Positions 15,134 to 22,483 of a DNA stretch of 22,483 nucleotides are shown here, piece after piece. The notes under the pieces were generated by a model, which was not told where the DNA came from, made no database searches, and worked only from the letters and a program-made list of their open reading frames with translations. Numbering within the stretch: position 1 is the first letter of the stretch; each line of letters starts with the position of its first letter. A program made the position numbers and the translations under genes. The DNA comes from Gp6-AA40 sp036742665 (GTDB lineage: Bacteria > Acidobacteriota > Vicinamibacteria > Vicinamibacterales > UBA2999), in the NCBI GenBank assembly GCA_036742665.1, contig DAINQP010000082.1, forward strand, positions 1-22,483. Reading direction: 5' to 3'.

Positions 15134-15159
15134 TGCGGACCATATTACGATTTCCCCCG

Positions 15160-16737
15160 GTGCGCTACGACGTTGTTGTCATTGGCGGTGGCCATAACGG
15201 CCTCACCGCCGCTGCCTATCTCGCCCGGGCCGGAAGATCCGTACTGGTTCTCGAGCGCCGGCATGTCCTGGGCGGCGCAGCCGTCACGGAAGAGGTCTTC
15301 CCAGGCTTCCGCTTTTCTGTGTGTTCGTACGTGGTCTCGCTGCTGCGGCCCGAGATCATCCGCGAACTCGATCTGCCGCGTCACGGTCTCGAAATCCTTC
15401 CACTTGACGGCACATTTACGCCGATGCCGAACGGCGACTACTTGTGGCGCGTGAACGATCACGCCAGGACGCGCCGCGAGATCGCCCGGCACTCGAAGCT
15501 CGACGCCGAAGCCTACGACGAGTACGGCCGCGCCATGATCGAGATGGGGCGGTTCGTCAAACCGATTCTCAGCATGCTGCCGCCCGACCCGACGTCGCTG
15601 GATCCACGCGGACTCGGTCAGCTGTTGTTCCTGCTGCGCCGTTTTCAGCGTCTGTCGCGGCAGGACCAATACAACCAGATCCAGCTGATGACGATGAGCG
15701 CGGTCGACTTTCTCGACCAGTGGTTCGAGACCGACGTGCTCAAGGCGACGATGTCGGCCTCGGGCATCATCGGCACGTTCCTCGGCGTGCGCTCGCCGGG
15801 AACCGCCTACGTCTTGCTCCATCACTACATGGGCGAGATCGACGGCGCATTCAGGTCATGGGGGTTCGCGCGCGGTGGCACCGGCGCCATCTCGCAGGCG
15901 ATCGCCGGCGCCGCGCGACAGGCCGGCGTCGAGATCAGGTCGGAGACCGAGGTCGCGAAGATCCTGGTGCGCGACGGCCGGGCCTGCGGCGTGGTGCTGA
16001 AGAACGGCGACGAGATCACGGCTAATCTCGTCGTCTCCAGCGTTGATCCGCGGCTCACGTTCCGGCGCCTGCTCGAGGCCGATCACCTCCCCGGCGACTT
16101 TCTCGAGGACGTCGATCGCTACAAGTTCCGCGGCTCGTCAGCGAAAGTGAACCTCGCACTGGACGCGCTTCCCGATTTCACCGCCCGACCTGGCATCGGT
16201 CCGCATCTGCGCGGCGCGATCTCGATCTCGCCCAGCGTGGACTACATGGAGCGCGCGTTCGACGATGCGAAGTACGGCCACTTTTCACGCCGCCCCTATA
16301 TGGACATCGTCATCCCATCGCTTACCGATCCGAGCGTGGCGCCGCCGGGTCAGCATGTGATGTCGTGCTTCGTCCAATACGCCCCCTATCATCTGGCCGA
16401 CGGCACCTGGGACGATCAGCGCGAGCCATTCGGTGACACCGTCGTGGACACGCTCGCCGAGTATGCGCCCAACATTCGCAACATCATTCGACATCGTCAG
16501 GTGGTTACGCCGCTCGATCTCGAGCGCGAGTGGGGGTTGTCGGAGGGCAACATCTTTCAAGGCGAACTCACGCTCGAGCAGCTGTTCTTCCTGCGTCCGG
16601 CGCCGGGCTGGGCGCAATACCGCACGCCGATCGGCAATCTCTACATGTGCGGATCGGCCACACATCCGGGCGGCGGCATCATGGGCGCGCCGGGACGAAA
16701 CGCTGCGATGAAGATTCTCGCCGATCGGACTGCATGA
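15160..16737 (+). CDS. phytoene dehydrogenase / PYROXD2-like FAD oxidoreductase, copy 1
   Basis: A 525-residue flavoprotein of the CrtI/amine-oxidase superfamily. The N-terminal dinucleotide-binding motif DVVVIGGGHNGLTAAAYLARAG with VLERRHVLGGAAVTEE is at residues 4-45. The C-terminal FAD motif YMCGSATHPGGGIMGAPGRNAA is at about 495-516. The central part RGGTGAISQAIAGAARQAGVEIR is the usual second FAD-contact region. The pattern is closer to the PYROXD2-like (NAD(P)/FAD-dependent oxidoreductase) group than to carotenoid desaturases, and no crtB or other carotenoid gene is present, so the substrate is unknown. The start GTG 15160 directly precedes the fold. A second in-frame GTG at 15133 would add nine residues. 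No Shine-Dalgarno is visible. The stop overlaps copy 2 by ATGA. Confidence 0.9.
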   Translation: MRYDVVVIGGGHNGLTAAAYLARAGRSVLVLERRHVLGGAAVTEEVFPGFRFSVCSYVVSLLRPEIIRELDLPRHGLEILPLDGTFTPMPNGDYLWRVNDHARTRREIARHSKLDAEAYDEYGRAMIEMGRFVKPILSMLPPDPTSLDPRGLGQLLFLLRRFQRLSRQDQYNQIQLMTMSAVDFLDQWFETDVLKATMSASGIIGTFLGVRSPGTAYVLLHHYMGEIDGAFRSWGFARGGTGAISQAIAGAARQAGVEIRSETEVAKILVRDGRACGVVLKNGDEITANLVVSSVDPRLTFRRLLEADHLPGDFLEDVDRYKFRGSSAKVNLALDALPDFTARPGIGPHLRGAISISPSVDYMERAFDDAKYGHFSRRPYMDIVIPSLTDPSVAPPGQHVMSCFVQYAPYHLADGTWDDQREPFGDTVVDTLAEYAPNIRNIIRHRQVVTPLDLEREWGLSEGNIFQGELTLEQLFFLRPAPGWAQYRTPIGNLYMCGSATHPGGGIMGAPGRNAAMKILADRTA

Positions 16738-18302
16738 CGCAGGTAGTGATCATCGGTGGCGGCCACAACGGTTTGGTGGCGGCGTTCTATCTTGCGAAGG
16801 CTGGACTGAAGCCGCTCGTGCTCGAGCGCAGCTCCCGCATCGGCGGCGGCGCGATCACCACGGAGATCAGCCCTGGCTTTCACTGTCCAACGCTGTCGCA
16901 CGAAGTCCTCATTCACGATCAGATCGTCTCCGAGATGGGGCTGCGGCGCGACGGCCTCGGATTCCTTTCGCCGGAGGCCGACGTCTGCGCTATCTCGACC
17001 AACGGTGATCCGCTCGTGCTGTGGAACGATAACGCCCGCACCGCTGACGCGTTGCGTGCGCGCCAGCAACACGATGGTCAGGCCTATCTGACATTCCGGG
17101 ACGCCGTCGATCGTGCGGCCGCGTTGCTTGGCGATGTGCTGACGTCGCCGCCGCCAGACATCGATAGCCCGGGTGCCGGCGACGTGTGGCGGTTGCTGAA
17201 AACGGGACGCGAGTTCCGCGGACTCGGCAAACGCGGTGCGCATCAGCTGCTGCGATGGCTGCCAATGCCGATCGCGGACTTCGCCCGAGAGTGGTTCGAG
17301 GACGATTTGCTGCGCGCGGCGATCGCCGGCCCCGGCGTGTCGGGCACGATGTTCGGTCCGCGCTCGGCGGGCAGCACGCTCGTCATGCTGCTGCGCGAGG
17401 CTCATCGTCGTCTGAGCGGACAGCGTCGCCTGCAAGTCCGCGGCGGCCCGGGACGACTGACGCAAGCGATGGCCGCGGCGGCGACTGCCGCGGGGGCCGA
17501 GATCCGGACTGGCGCAAAGGTCGAACGGATCGTCGTTCGCAATGAGCGAGTCGCCGGCGTCGTTGTCTCCGGCCGCGAAATCACGAGCGACGCGATCCTC
17601 TCGTGCGTCGACCCGAAGACGACGTTTCTCGAGCTGTTCGATCCGGTGGACCTGACGCCCGACTTGCTGTCGAAGATGCGCCACTATCGCGCACAGGGCA
17701 CCGTCGCCAAGATCAACCTGGCACTCGCCGCGCTGCCGCCATTCAGAGGCGTCACCGACGCGTCGATGCTCACGGGGCACATTCACATCGGTCCGGACCT
17801 TGATTACCTGGAGCGCGCCTTCGACCACGTGAAGTACGGCGAAGTGTCGATGTCACCCTGGCTCCACGTAACCGTGCCTTCGGTCCTCGACGCCTCGCTC
17901 GCGCCCGCGGGCGCGCACGTGATGTCCGTGTACGCGCACTATGCCCCTTACTCGCTGCGCGGAACGGACTGGCCGTCGATGCGACAGACCTTGCTGACAC
18001 GCGTGCTCGCAACGCTGGAACACCACGCCCCGGGGCTAGGTGCGGCGATCGTCAGCGCCCAGATCATCACGCCCGCAGACATGCAGAACGACTACGGCTT
18101 CTCGGGCGGACACATCTTCCACGGCGAGCTCGCTCCGGATCAGCTGTACGCCATGCGGCCACTGCTCGGCGCGGGACGCTACGAATCACCAGTACGTGGC
18201 GTATTCCTTTGCGGCGCGGGAACGCATCCCGGGGGATTCATGAGCGGGATCAACGGACGTCTGGCGGCACAACACGTGCTCCGCTCCGCCTCGGTCCGTT
18301 GA
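16734..18302 (+). CDS. phytoene dehydrogenase / PYROXD2-like FAD oxidoreductase, copy 2
   Basis: A 522-residue paralogue of the preceding gene, starting at an ATG that overlaps its stop by 4 bp. Shared landmarks are VVIIGGGHNGLVAAFYLAKAG at residues 4-24, VLERSSRIGGGAITTE, RGGPGRLTQAMAAAATAAGAEIRTG, DLDYLERAFDHVKYG, NDYGFSGGHIFHGELAPDQL and the C-terminal FLCGAGTHPGGFMSGINGRLAA. Copy 1 has matching blocks, such as VDYMERAFDDAKYG and LSEGNIFQGELTLEQL, showing that the pair arose by duplication and diverged widely. Tight coupling suggests that they work on the same or successive substrates or form a heteromer; this is inference. The electron acceptor and substrate are unknown. Confidence 0.91.
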   Translation: MTQVVIIGGGHNGLVAAFYLAKAGLKPLVLERSSRIGGGAITTEISPGFHCPTLSHEVLIHDQIVSEMGLRRDGLGFLSPEADVCAISTNGDPLVLWNDNARTADALRARQQHDGQAYLTFRDAVDRAAALLGDVLTSPPPDIDSPGAGDVWRLLKTGREFRGLGKRGAHQLLRWLPMPIADFAREWFEDDLLRAAIAGPGVSGTMFGPRSAGSTLVMLLREAHRRLSGQRRLQVRGGPGRLTQAMAAAATAAGAEIRTGAKVERIVVRNERVAGVVVSGREITSDAILSCVDPKTTFLELFDPVDLTPDLLSKMRHYRAQGTVAKINLALAALPPFRGVTDASMLTGHIHIGPDLDYLERAFDHVKYGEVSMSPWLHVTVPSVLDASLAPAGAHVMSVYAHYAPYSLRGTDWPSMRQTLLTRVLATLEHHAPGLGAAIVSAQIITPADMQNDYGFSGGHIFHGELAPDQLYAMRPLLGAGRYESPVRGVFLCGAGTHPGGFMSGINGRLAAQHVLRSASVR

Positions 18303-18304
18303 AG

Positions 18305-18352
18305 GCCCGGGCTAATCGCGCGATACTGACGGCCGATACAAGGAATATCGGC
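18305..18352. promoter_or_regulatory. palindrome-rich leader with ribosome site in a hairpin loop
   Basis: The 52-bp gap before the first CPR gene holds GCCCGGGC (18305-18312) and ATCGCGCGAT (18315-18324), both perfect palindromes. A perfect 7-bp stem GCCGATA / TATCGGC (18332-18338 with 18346-18352) follows. Its 7-base loop CAAGGAA contains the AAGGA ribosome site, and the ATG begins 2 bases after the stem. Folding of the RNA could expose or constrain initiation. No intrinsic-terminator U-run is present. Confidence 0.55.
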
Positions 18353-18354
18353 TC

Positions 18355-19965
18355 ATGAGCCACAGAATTGTTGCTGCGCTCATCTGTGCGTGCCTCTCGC
18401 TGGCGGTCACGAGGATGTCGCACGCACAGCCGCGACGCGCGCCCGGCCCCCAGCGCCCCGGCAACGGCGCCATCGTCGGACGCGTCTTCGACGCGGCGAA
18501 CAACACACCTATTCGCAGAGCCCAGATTCAGGGGTCGAACAACGAGCTCTTCGTCGACGCGCTGAGCGACGATCAGGGTCGTTTCCAGCTCACGAATCTG
18601 CCGCCGGGTGAATGGCGTGTGACTGTGGCAAAAGGCGGCTACTTCACGTCGCAACCGGGTCAATTGCGCCCGTTCGCTCCGCCCGCACCGATCAGGCTGG
18701 CGCGCGGACAACGTGTATCGGCCGATGTCCATTTGAGTCGCGGTGGGGTCATTACCGGACGCGTGTCCGACGAGGCGGGTGAGCCGCTCTCGGGGCTACG
18801 CGTGCGTGTCTATCGCGCCAAGATGGTCGGAGGATATCGACGGCTCGAGGACGTGGGAGCCGCGGATCAGACCGACGACACCGGCGCGTATCGAGTCTTC
18901 GGCCTGCCGCCCGGCGACTACTACGTGGCCGCGAGTCTTCGCATGGCTCCGGCGGATTCGGTCGTGCAGACCACGTACTCACCCACGTACTATCCCGGCA
19001 CTGGCGAACTGGCGCAGGCGCAGCGGATCAGAGTTGATCTCGGCACTGAGTCCACGGCGATCTTTCCGCTGCTGCCCGTGCGCAGCGTCGTCGTCACGGG
19101 GACGGTGCTCACATCGTCTGGTGGTCCTGCGAACGCATTCTTGAATCTCGTCTCCGATGCAGCGGAGTTCGGCACGCCGCTCGGCATCGGCGGCGTGACC
19201 CAGCCGGATGGGACGTTTACCATTCCCGATGTTCCACCGGGGCGATACATGCTGAATGCGTCGCTTCGCGGTGACGGTCCAGCAGAAACCGGCAGCGTGC
19301 CGATCACGGTCCTCAGTGATGACGTCACGGGCAACGTGATCGTGACGGGACGGCCGGCGACGATGAAAGGGACGTTCGTCACCGATGTCGGAGTTGTCGG
19401 CGCGATGCCGAACGCACTCCTCGTGGCCACTGCCGCACGGCCGCGGTCCGGCGGCTCGGTACTCGCCAGCGGCTCCGGAAAGACGTTTGAGCTGGACGAA
19501 CTGTCCGAGCCCTTCACGCTGCGCGTCGAGTCTCTCCCCGACGGCTGGGCAGTGAAGTCGATCGTCGTCAACGGGATGGATGTGACCGACGCCACGATCG
19601 AGTTAGCGGCCAATCAGGAAGCGGACGTGCAGGTCGTACTCACGAATCGATTGACACGGATCACGGGAACAGTCAGCACCGAGGGTCAACCGGTGAAGGC
19701 GGAAGTCGTCGTCTTCGCCGCCGATTCGGCCAAGTGGTCGTATCCCTCACGCTTCGTGCGTACGGTGACTGCGGACGAGAAGGGGCATTTTCGTATCATC
19801 GGGCTTCCGTCATCCGAGCGCTACCTCGCTGTGGCCGCTGATTACCTCGACGACGACGAGCACTACGATCCTGAATTTCTCGAGCGGATGCGCAGCGCCG
19901 CAGTGGAGTTCTCGCTGAGCGATCTGGAGAACCGTGCACTCGACTTGAAGGTGATTGAGAGATGA
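18355..19965 (+). CDS. secreted carboxypeptidase-regulatory-like (CPR) domain protein, copy 1
   Basis: A 536-residue protein with a signal peptide (RIVAALICACLSLAVTRMSHA, then Q) and a chain of beta-sandwich CPR-like units. These begin at about residue 38 (GAIVGRVFDAANNTPIRRAQI), at about 128 (GGVITGRVSDEAGEPLSGLRV), near VVVTGTVLTSSGGPANAFL, and near the C-terminus (ITGTVSTEGQPVKAEVVVF). Each unit ends in a G-x-LPPG-x-Y-like turn such as GLPPGDYYVAAS. This domain is a structural or binding module found in many outer-membrane or secreted Bacteroidota and Acidobacteriota proteins; no catalytic residues are seen. The start is preceded by AAGGA in a hairpin loop. The stop overlaps the next paralogue (ATGA). 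Confidence 0.87.
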   Translation: MSHRIVAALICACLSLAVTRMSHAQPRRAPGPQRPGNGAIVGRVFDAANNTPIRRAQIQGSNNELFVDALSDDQGRFQLTNLPPGEWRVTVAKGGYFTSQPGQLRPFAPPAPIRLARGQRVSADVHLSRGGVITGRVSDEAGEPLSGLRVRVYRAKMVGGYRRLEDVGAADQTDDTGAYRVFGLPPGDYYVAASLRMAPADSVVQTTYSPTYYPGTGELAQAQRIRVDLGTESTAIFPLLPVRSVVVTGTVLTSSGGPANAFLNLVSDAAEFGTPLGIGGVTQPDGTFTIPDVPPGRYMLNASLRGDGPAETGSVPITVLSDDVTGNVIVTGRPATMKGTFVTDVGVVGAMPNALLVATAARPRSGGSVLASGSGKTFELDELSEPFTLRVESLPDGWAVKSIVVNGMDVTDATIELAANQEADVQVVLTNRLTRITGTVSTEGQPVKAEVVVFAADSAKWSYPSRFVRTVTADEKGHFRIIGLPSSERYLAVAADYLDDDEHYDPEFLERMRSAAVEFSLSDLENRALDLKVIER

Positions 19966-21653
19966 ACCTCGTCTCGCGGCTGTTCCTGTCGCTCATCATG
20001 ATGGTCGGCCTTGCTGACGCCATCCTGGCCCAAGGACCCAGAGCGCGCTCGCAACGCGTCGATCCCCTGACGTCGAGCATCAGCGGTCGCGTCACGACGG
20101 CCGATACGGGCACCCCAGTGCGTGGCGCCGAAGTGCGTTTGTCGATGGACGGCCGATTCAGCAGACTGGTCACGACCACTGGCGAGGGGCGCTTCGAGCT
20201 TCGCAACCTGCCAGCCGGCGAATACCGGCTGGCCGTGTCGAAGACGGGGTTCATCACTCTCGAATACGGTCAGCAACGTCCGTTTGAAACCGCGGCAACA
20301 ATCACGCTTGGCGAGGGTCAGAGCGCGACGGGCAATGTCGGGCTGCTCCGAGGTGGCACAATCTTCGGCCGTGTACTCGATGAATTCGGAGATCCATCGG
20401 TCGGCACGCGAGTACAGGTTCTGCGCAATCGTGCCGAAACCGGCGGGCGGCGGCTGCTCCCTGTCGGCATGGCCGATCAGACAGACGACACTGGTGCGTT
20501 TCGCATCTATGGTCTGCCTCCGGGCGAGTACTACGTGGCGGCGAGTACGGGACTGATCGACGCCGTGAAGCGCGATCCGCCCGTCTATTATCCTGGCACG
20601 ACGAGCTTTGCCGAGGCGCAGCCGCTCACGATTGGCGCCGGAGCCGAGGCGAGTGCGGAGTTCCAGATCATCGACGTCGCCCGCGCAGCAACGGTCTCGG
20701 GCGTCGTACTGACTTCATCGGGTGCGCCGGCGCCAGGCGCGATGATCAATCTCTTATCGAATACGCTGAGCGCGACGCCCGGCGCGCAGGGGATCGCGAT
20801 GCTGCACGCCGACGCCGGGCCACAGGGAACGTTTTCGATTCAGAACGTCCCGCCAGGACCATACACGCTGACCGCGCAGATGGCGTTCGACATGGGCACG
20901 AACGACGCGATTGCTGGCTCGTTCAGAGTCTCTGGAGAGGCGATGCGCGAGCAGATGCTGAACCGGCTGCCCGAGACGGCTTCAATGCAGATCAACGTGA
21001 CGAGCGACGGGGTCTCTGGGGTGACGCTCAACACGCGACGCGGTGGACGCGTGACCGGGCGATACGTCGCAGACACTGGTGTCTCACGGCCACTACCCAC
21101 CGATCTCGGCATCGCCTTGCGTGGCTCCGCGCCTGGAAACGCGGCAATGCATATGACCGGTGCGACCGCTGCGGATTTTGAGCTGGCTGGCTTGAGCGGG
21201 CCGTCGCGAGTCGAAGTTCAGGGGATCCCCGACGGCTGGGCGGTAAAGGCCATTCTGCTCGACGGCGAGGACGTCACCGACGCGCCATTCGATCTCTCGG
21301 GCAAGACCGGCACGATGCGAGTGGTGATGACCGACCGGCTGACGTCGCTGAGCGGAACGGTCCAGTCCGACAGAAGTCGTCGCGACCACAACATCGTCGT
21401 CTTCACGGATGACGCGACGAAGTGGATCTTCCCGTCGCGGTTTGTGCGCACGATCCGCGCCGATGCGGACGGACGTTTCGAGATTAGCGGCCTGCCGCCG
21501 GGAGAGCGCTACTTCGTCGCCGCGGTGGATTATCTCGAGGCTGGCGAAGAGCAGGACCGTCAGCTACTGAATCGGCTGCGTTCCCGCGCCACGTCTGTGA
21601 CACTGAGCGATGGCGAACAGCACTCAATCCAGCTTGACCTCCTGAGCCGCTAG
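19962..21653 (+). CDS. secreted carboxypeptidase-regulatory-like (CPR) domain protein, copy 2
   Basis: A 563-residue paralogue of the preceding protein, sharing a 4-bp ATGA overlap with it. A signal peptide (LVSRLFLSLIMMVGLADAILA, then Q) precedes CPR units starting at about residue 41 (SISGRVTTADTGTPVRGAEV), at about 130 (GGTIFGRVLDEFGDPSVGTRV), then ATVSGVVLTSSGAPAPGAMI and a C-terminal one. Strongly shared blocks with copy 1 are ADQTDDTGAFRIYGLPPGEYYVAAS (ADQTDDTGAYRVFGLPPGD in copy 1), PDGWAVKAILLDGEDVTDAP, and KWIFPSRFVRTIRADADGRF. It is expected in the periplasm or at the cell surface; binding partners are unknown. It is followed by a repeat-rich gap. Confidence 0.88.
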   Translation: MNLVSRLFLSLIMMVGLADAILAQGPRARSQRVDPLTSSISGRVTTADTGTPVRGAEVRLSMDGRFSRLVTTTGEGRFELRNLPAGEYRLAVSKTGFITLEYGQQRPFETAATITLGEGQSATGNVGLLRGGTIFGRVLDEFGDPSVGTRVQVLRNRAETGGRRLLPVGMADQTDDTGAFRIYGLPPGEYYVAASTGLIDAVKRDPPVYYPGTTSFAEAQPLTIGAGAEASAEFQIIDVARAATVSGVVLTSSGAPAPGAMINLLSNTLSATPGAQGIAMLHADAGPQGTFSIQNVPPGPYTLTAQMAFDMGTNDAIAGSFRVSGEAMREQMLNRLPETASMQINVTSDGVSGVTLNTRRGGRVTGRYVADTGVSRPLPTDLGIALRGSAPGNAAMHMTGATAADFELAGLSGPSRVEVQGIPDGWAVKAILLDGEDVTDAPFDLSGKTGTMRVVMTDRLTSLSGTVQSDRSRRDHNIVVFTDDATKWIFPSRFVRTIRADADGRFEISGLPPGERYFVAAVDYLEAGEEQDRQLLNRLRSRATSVTLSDGEQHSIQLDLLSR

Positions 21654-21657
21654 GCGC

Positions 21658-21702
21658 GGGGTCTGACCCGGGGTCAGACCCCGGGTCAGACCCCCCGGTC
21701 AG
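21658..21702. repeat. GGGGTCTGACCC palindromic repeat cluster
   Basis: GGGGTCTGACCC at 21658-21669 is followed directly by its inverted counterpart GGGGTCAGACCCC at 21670-21682, then GGGTCAGACCCC at 21683-21694 and a trailing partial GGTCAG at 21697-21702. The first two can form a near loop-free 12-bp stem 5 bp after the copy 2 stop codon. It resembles dispersed REP-like or terminator-associated palindromes. No poly-T follows. Confidence 0.8.
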
Positions 21703-21730
21703 TGAGCATTTAACAAATTGCTAACGACAG

Positions 21731-21758
21731 TTGCGGTGTCTGCAACGTCAAATACGAT
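21731..21758 (+). promoter_or_regulatory. candidate promoter of the third CPR gene (possibly leaderless)
   Basis: TTGCGG at 21731-21736 and TACGAT at 21753-21758 are spaced by 16 bp. The ATG at 21765 would lie 7 bases after the -10 box, at the expected transcription start, and no Shine-Dalgarno is present. This was found by eye in a GC-rich sequence and the hexamers are weak. Confidence 0.35.
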
Positions 21759-21764
21759 GTGAAA

Positions 21765-22483
21765 ATGCCGGACTGCGTGAAACGGGCGATTATCGTTTTG
21801 TTGACGGGCGTCGTCGTCTGCGCCGGTAACACACTGATCCATGCCCAGCGCGACGGCGGCGGAGACCAAGGCGCCGGTCCACGCGGCGGTGGGGGTGGCG
21901 GATTTCGCAATGGTGGTGGTGGTCCGCTCGGCCGCGGCGGCTTCGACTTTCCAGGAGGACGTGGGCAGCAGGTCCAAGGCACGGCCTCGATTCGTGGACT
22001 GGTGACCTCGGCCGATACGAACTCGCCAGTACGGCGCGCCCAGGTGCGTGCGACATCACCAGATACGCGATCAGCGCGACTGAGCACGACCGACGCGGAG
22101 GGCCGCTTCGAGCTCCGTGACCTGCCGGCCGGACGCTGGACGATCAGCGCCACCAAAGGCGGATTCGTCGTGCAACAGTTCGGGCAGCGTCACCCCTTCG
22201 AGGCGGTCGAACCGATCGACCTCGCCGACGGTCAGCGCTTCACGGCGAACTTCAAACGCGTGGCGGAGCGCACCGCCTTGCGCCAGATCATCGTGGATGC
22301 CTTCGAGCCGCTGGCCGGCGCGCAGGTGGTCGAGCGGCTCGAGCTGGCGCAGATCGCGAATGCCCAGGTCAACACCATGAAAGACGTGTGGGCGCACCCG
22401 CAGCTTCAGGCGCGAGGCCGCTGGACCGAAGTAGGCACGGCGATGGGGCCCGTGCCCGCCATGTTGCCGCCGGGGACCTGGGA
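21765..22483 (+). CDS. CPR-domain secreted protein whose 3' part is CaiB/BaiF CoA-transferase-like (fusion or chimera; 3' truncated by window edge)
   Basis: The frame is open from ATG 21765 to the end, 239 residues visible. A signal peptide (RAIIVLLTGVVVCAGNTLIHA, then Q) is followed by a Gly-rich linker (residues about 30-67) and one CPR unit from about residue 73 (ASIRGLVTSADTNSPVRRAQV). That unit holds FELRDLPAGRWTISATKGGF and the FGQRHPFEAVEPIDLADGQ stretch, matching copies 1 and 2. From about residue 157 (RFTANFKRVAERTALRQII) the sequence no longer fits CPR proteins. Instead it reads like the C-terminal part of family III CoA-transferases: LAQIANAQVNTMKDVWAHP, LQARGRWTEVG, then GPVPAMLPPG. 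CoA-transferases are cytosolic, so a secreted CPR-CoA-transferase makes little biological sense. A misassembled contig end is the leading explanation; a deletion fusion is possible. The junction lies near 22230-22250. Confidence 0.75.
   Translation, partial: MPDCVKRAIIVLLTGVVVCAGNTLIHAQRDGGGDQGAGPRGGGGGGFRNGGGGPLGRGGFDFPGGRGQQVQGTASIRGLVTSADTNSPVRRAQVRATSPDTRSARLSTTDAEGRFELRDLPAGRWTISATKGGFVVQQFGQRHPFEAVEPIDLADGQRFTANFKRVAERTALRQIIVDAFEPLAGAQVVERLELAQIANAQVNTMKDVWAHPQLQARGRWTEVGTAMGPVPAMLPPGTW

Noticed and set aside
16641..17828. 395-codon minus-strand open frame inside the second oxidoreductase
   Set aside because: It is antisense to strongly conserved FAD-binding sequence and has no domain or ribosome site; a codon-usage shadow.
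15160..18302. Carotenoid biosynthesis cluster
   Set aside because: The two FAD enzymes resemble phytoene desaturases only at the family level, and there is no phytoene synthase, cyclase or related gene beside them.
21658..21702. Short CRISPR-like array
   Set aside because: The units are adjacent, alternate in orientation and have no spacers; no cas genes are present.

Overview
The window is a GC-rich, gene-dense bacterial segment. It most resembles Acidobacteriota, probably a Vicinamibacteria-like (subgroup 6) genome. The pointers are a PadR regulator followed by a duplicated orphan MacB/FtsX permease (ADOP type), a run of secreted carboxypeptidase-regulatory-like (CPR) proteins, and several alternative or leaderless-looking starts. 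The taxonomic call is inference from gene content. No rRNA, tRNA, CRISPR array, transposase or phage gene was recognised.

Layout. (1) 1-1694, plus strand: the C-terminal part of a MutS-like ATPase, tryptophan 2,3-dioxygenase (kynA) overlapping it by ATGA, then a small exported c-type cytochrome. (2) 1702-3927: a secreted YVTN beta-propeller protein on the minus strand, divergent from a kynureninase-like enzyme on the plus strand. Together with kynA this gives two of the three steps from tryptophan to anthranilate; no arylformamidase is visible. (3) 8132 down to 3954, minus strand: a tight four-gene run of GcvT-like folate protein, MFS transporter, DoxX-like membrane protein and FAD-linked 2-hydroxyacid dehydrogenase. 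The last two share a reading frame and are separated by one TAA codon inside a small tandem duplication. (4) 8174-8995, plus strand: a protein with CYTH-like features. (5) 11955 down to 8986, minus strand: PadR regulator and ADOP permease. (6) 15092 down to 12103, minus strand: a Tat-exported TldD-type metalloprotease and its TldE/PmbA partner, overlapping by TAATG. (7) 15160-18302, plus strand: two tandem paralogous phytoene-dehydrogenase/PYROXD2-like FAD oxidoreductases. (8) 18355-22483, plus strand: three tandem CPR-domain secreted proteins. The third is truncated by the window edge and changes after about 140 residues into sequence typical of the C-terminus of a CaiB/BaiF family III CoA-transferase, so it is a natural fusion or, more likely, an assembly chimera.

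The observations most worth checking are the CPR/CoA-transferase junction at the right edge, the same-frame DoxX/FAD-dehydrogenase boundary with its 12-bp repeat and no ATG/GTG/TTG start for the conserved N-terminus, the palindrome holding both stop codons of a convergent gene pair, and a hairpin that presents a Shine-Dalgarno sequence in its loop just before the first CPR gene. No complete, clearly new multi-gene system could be demonstrated. Most coding regions are recognisable families.
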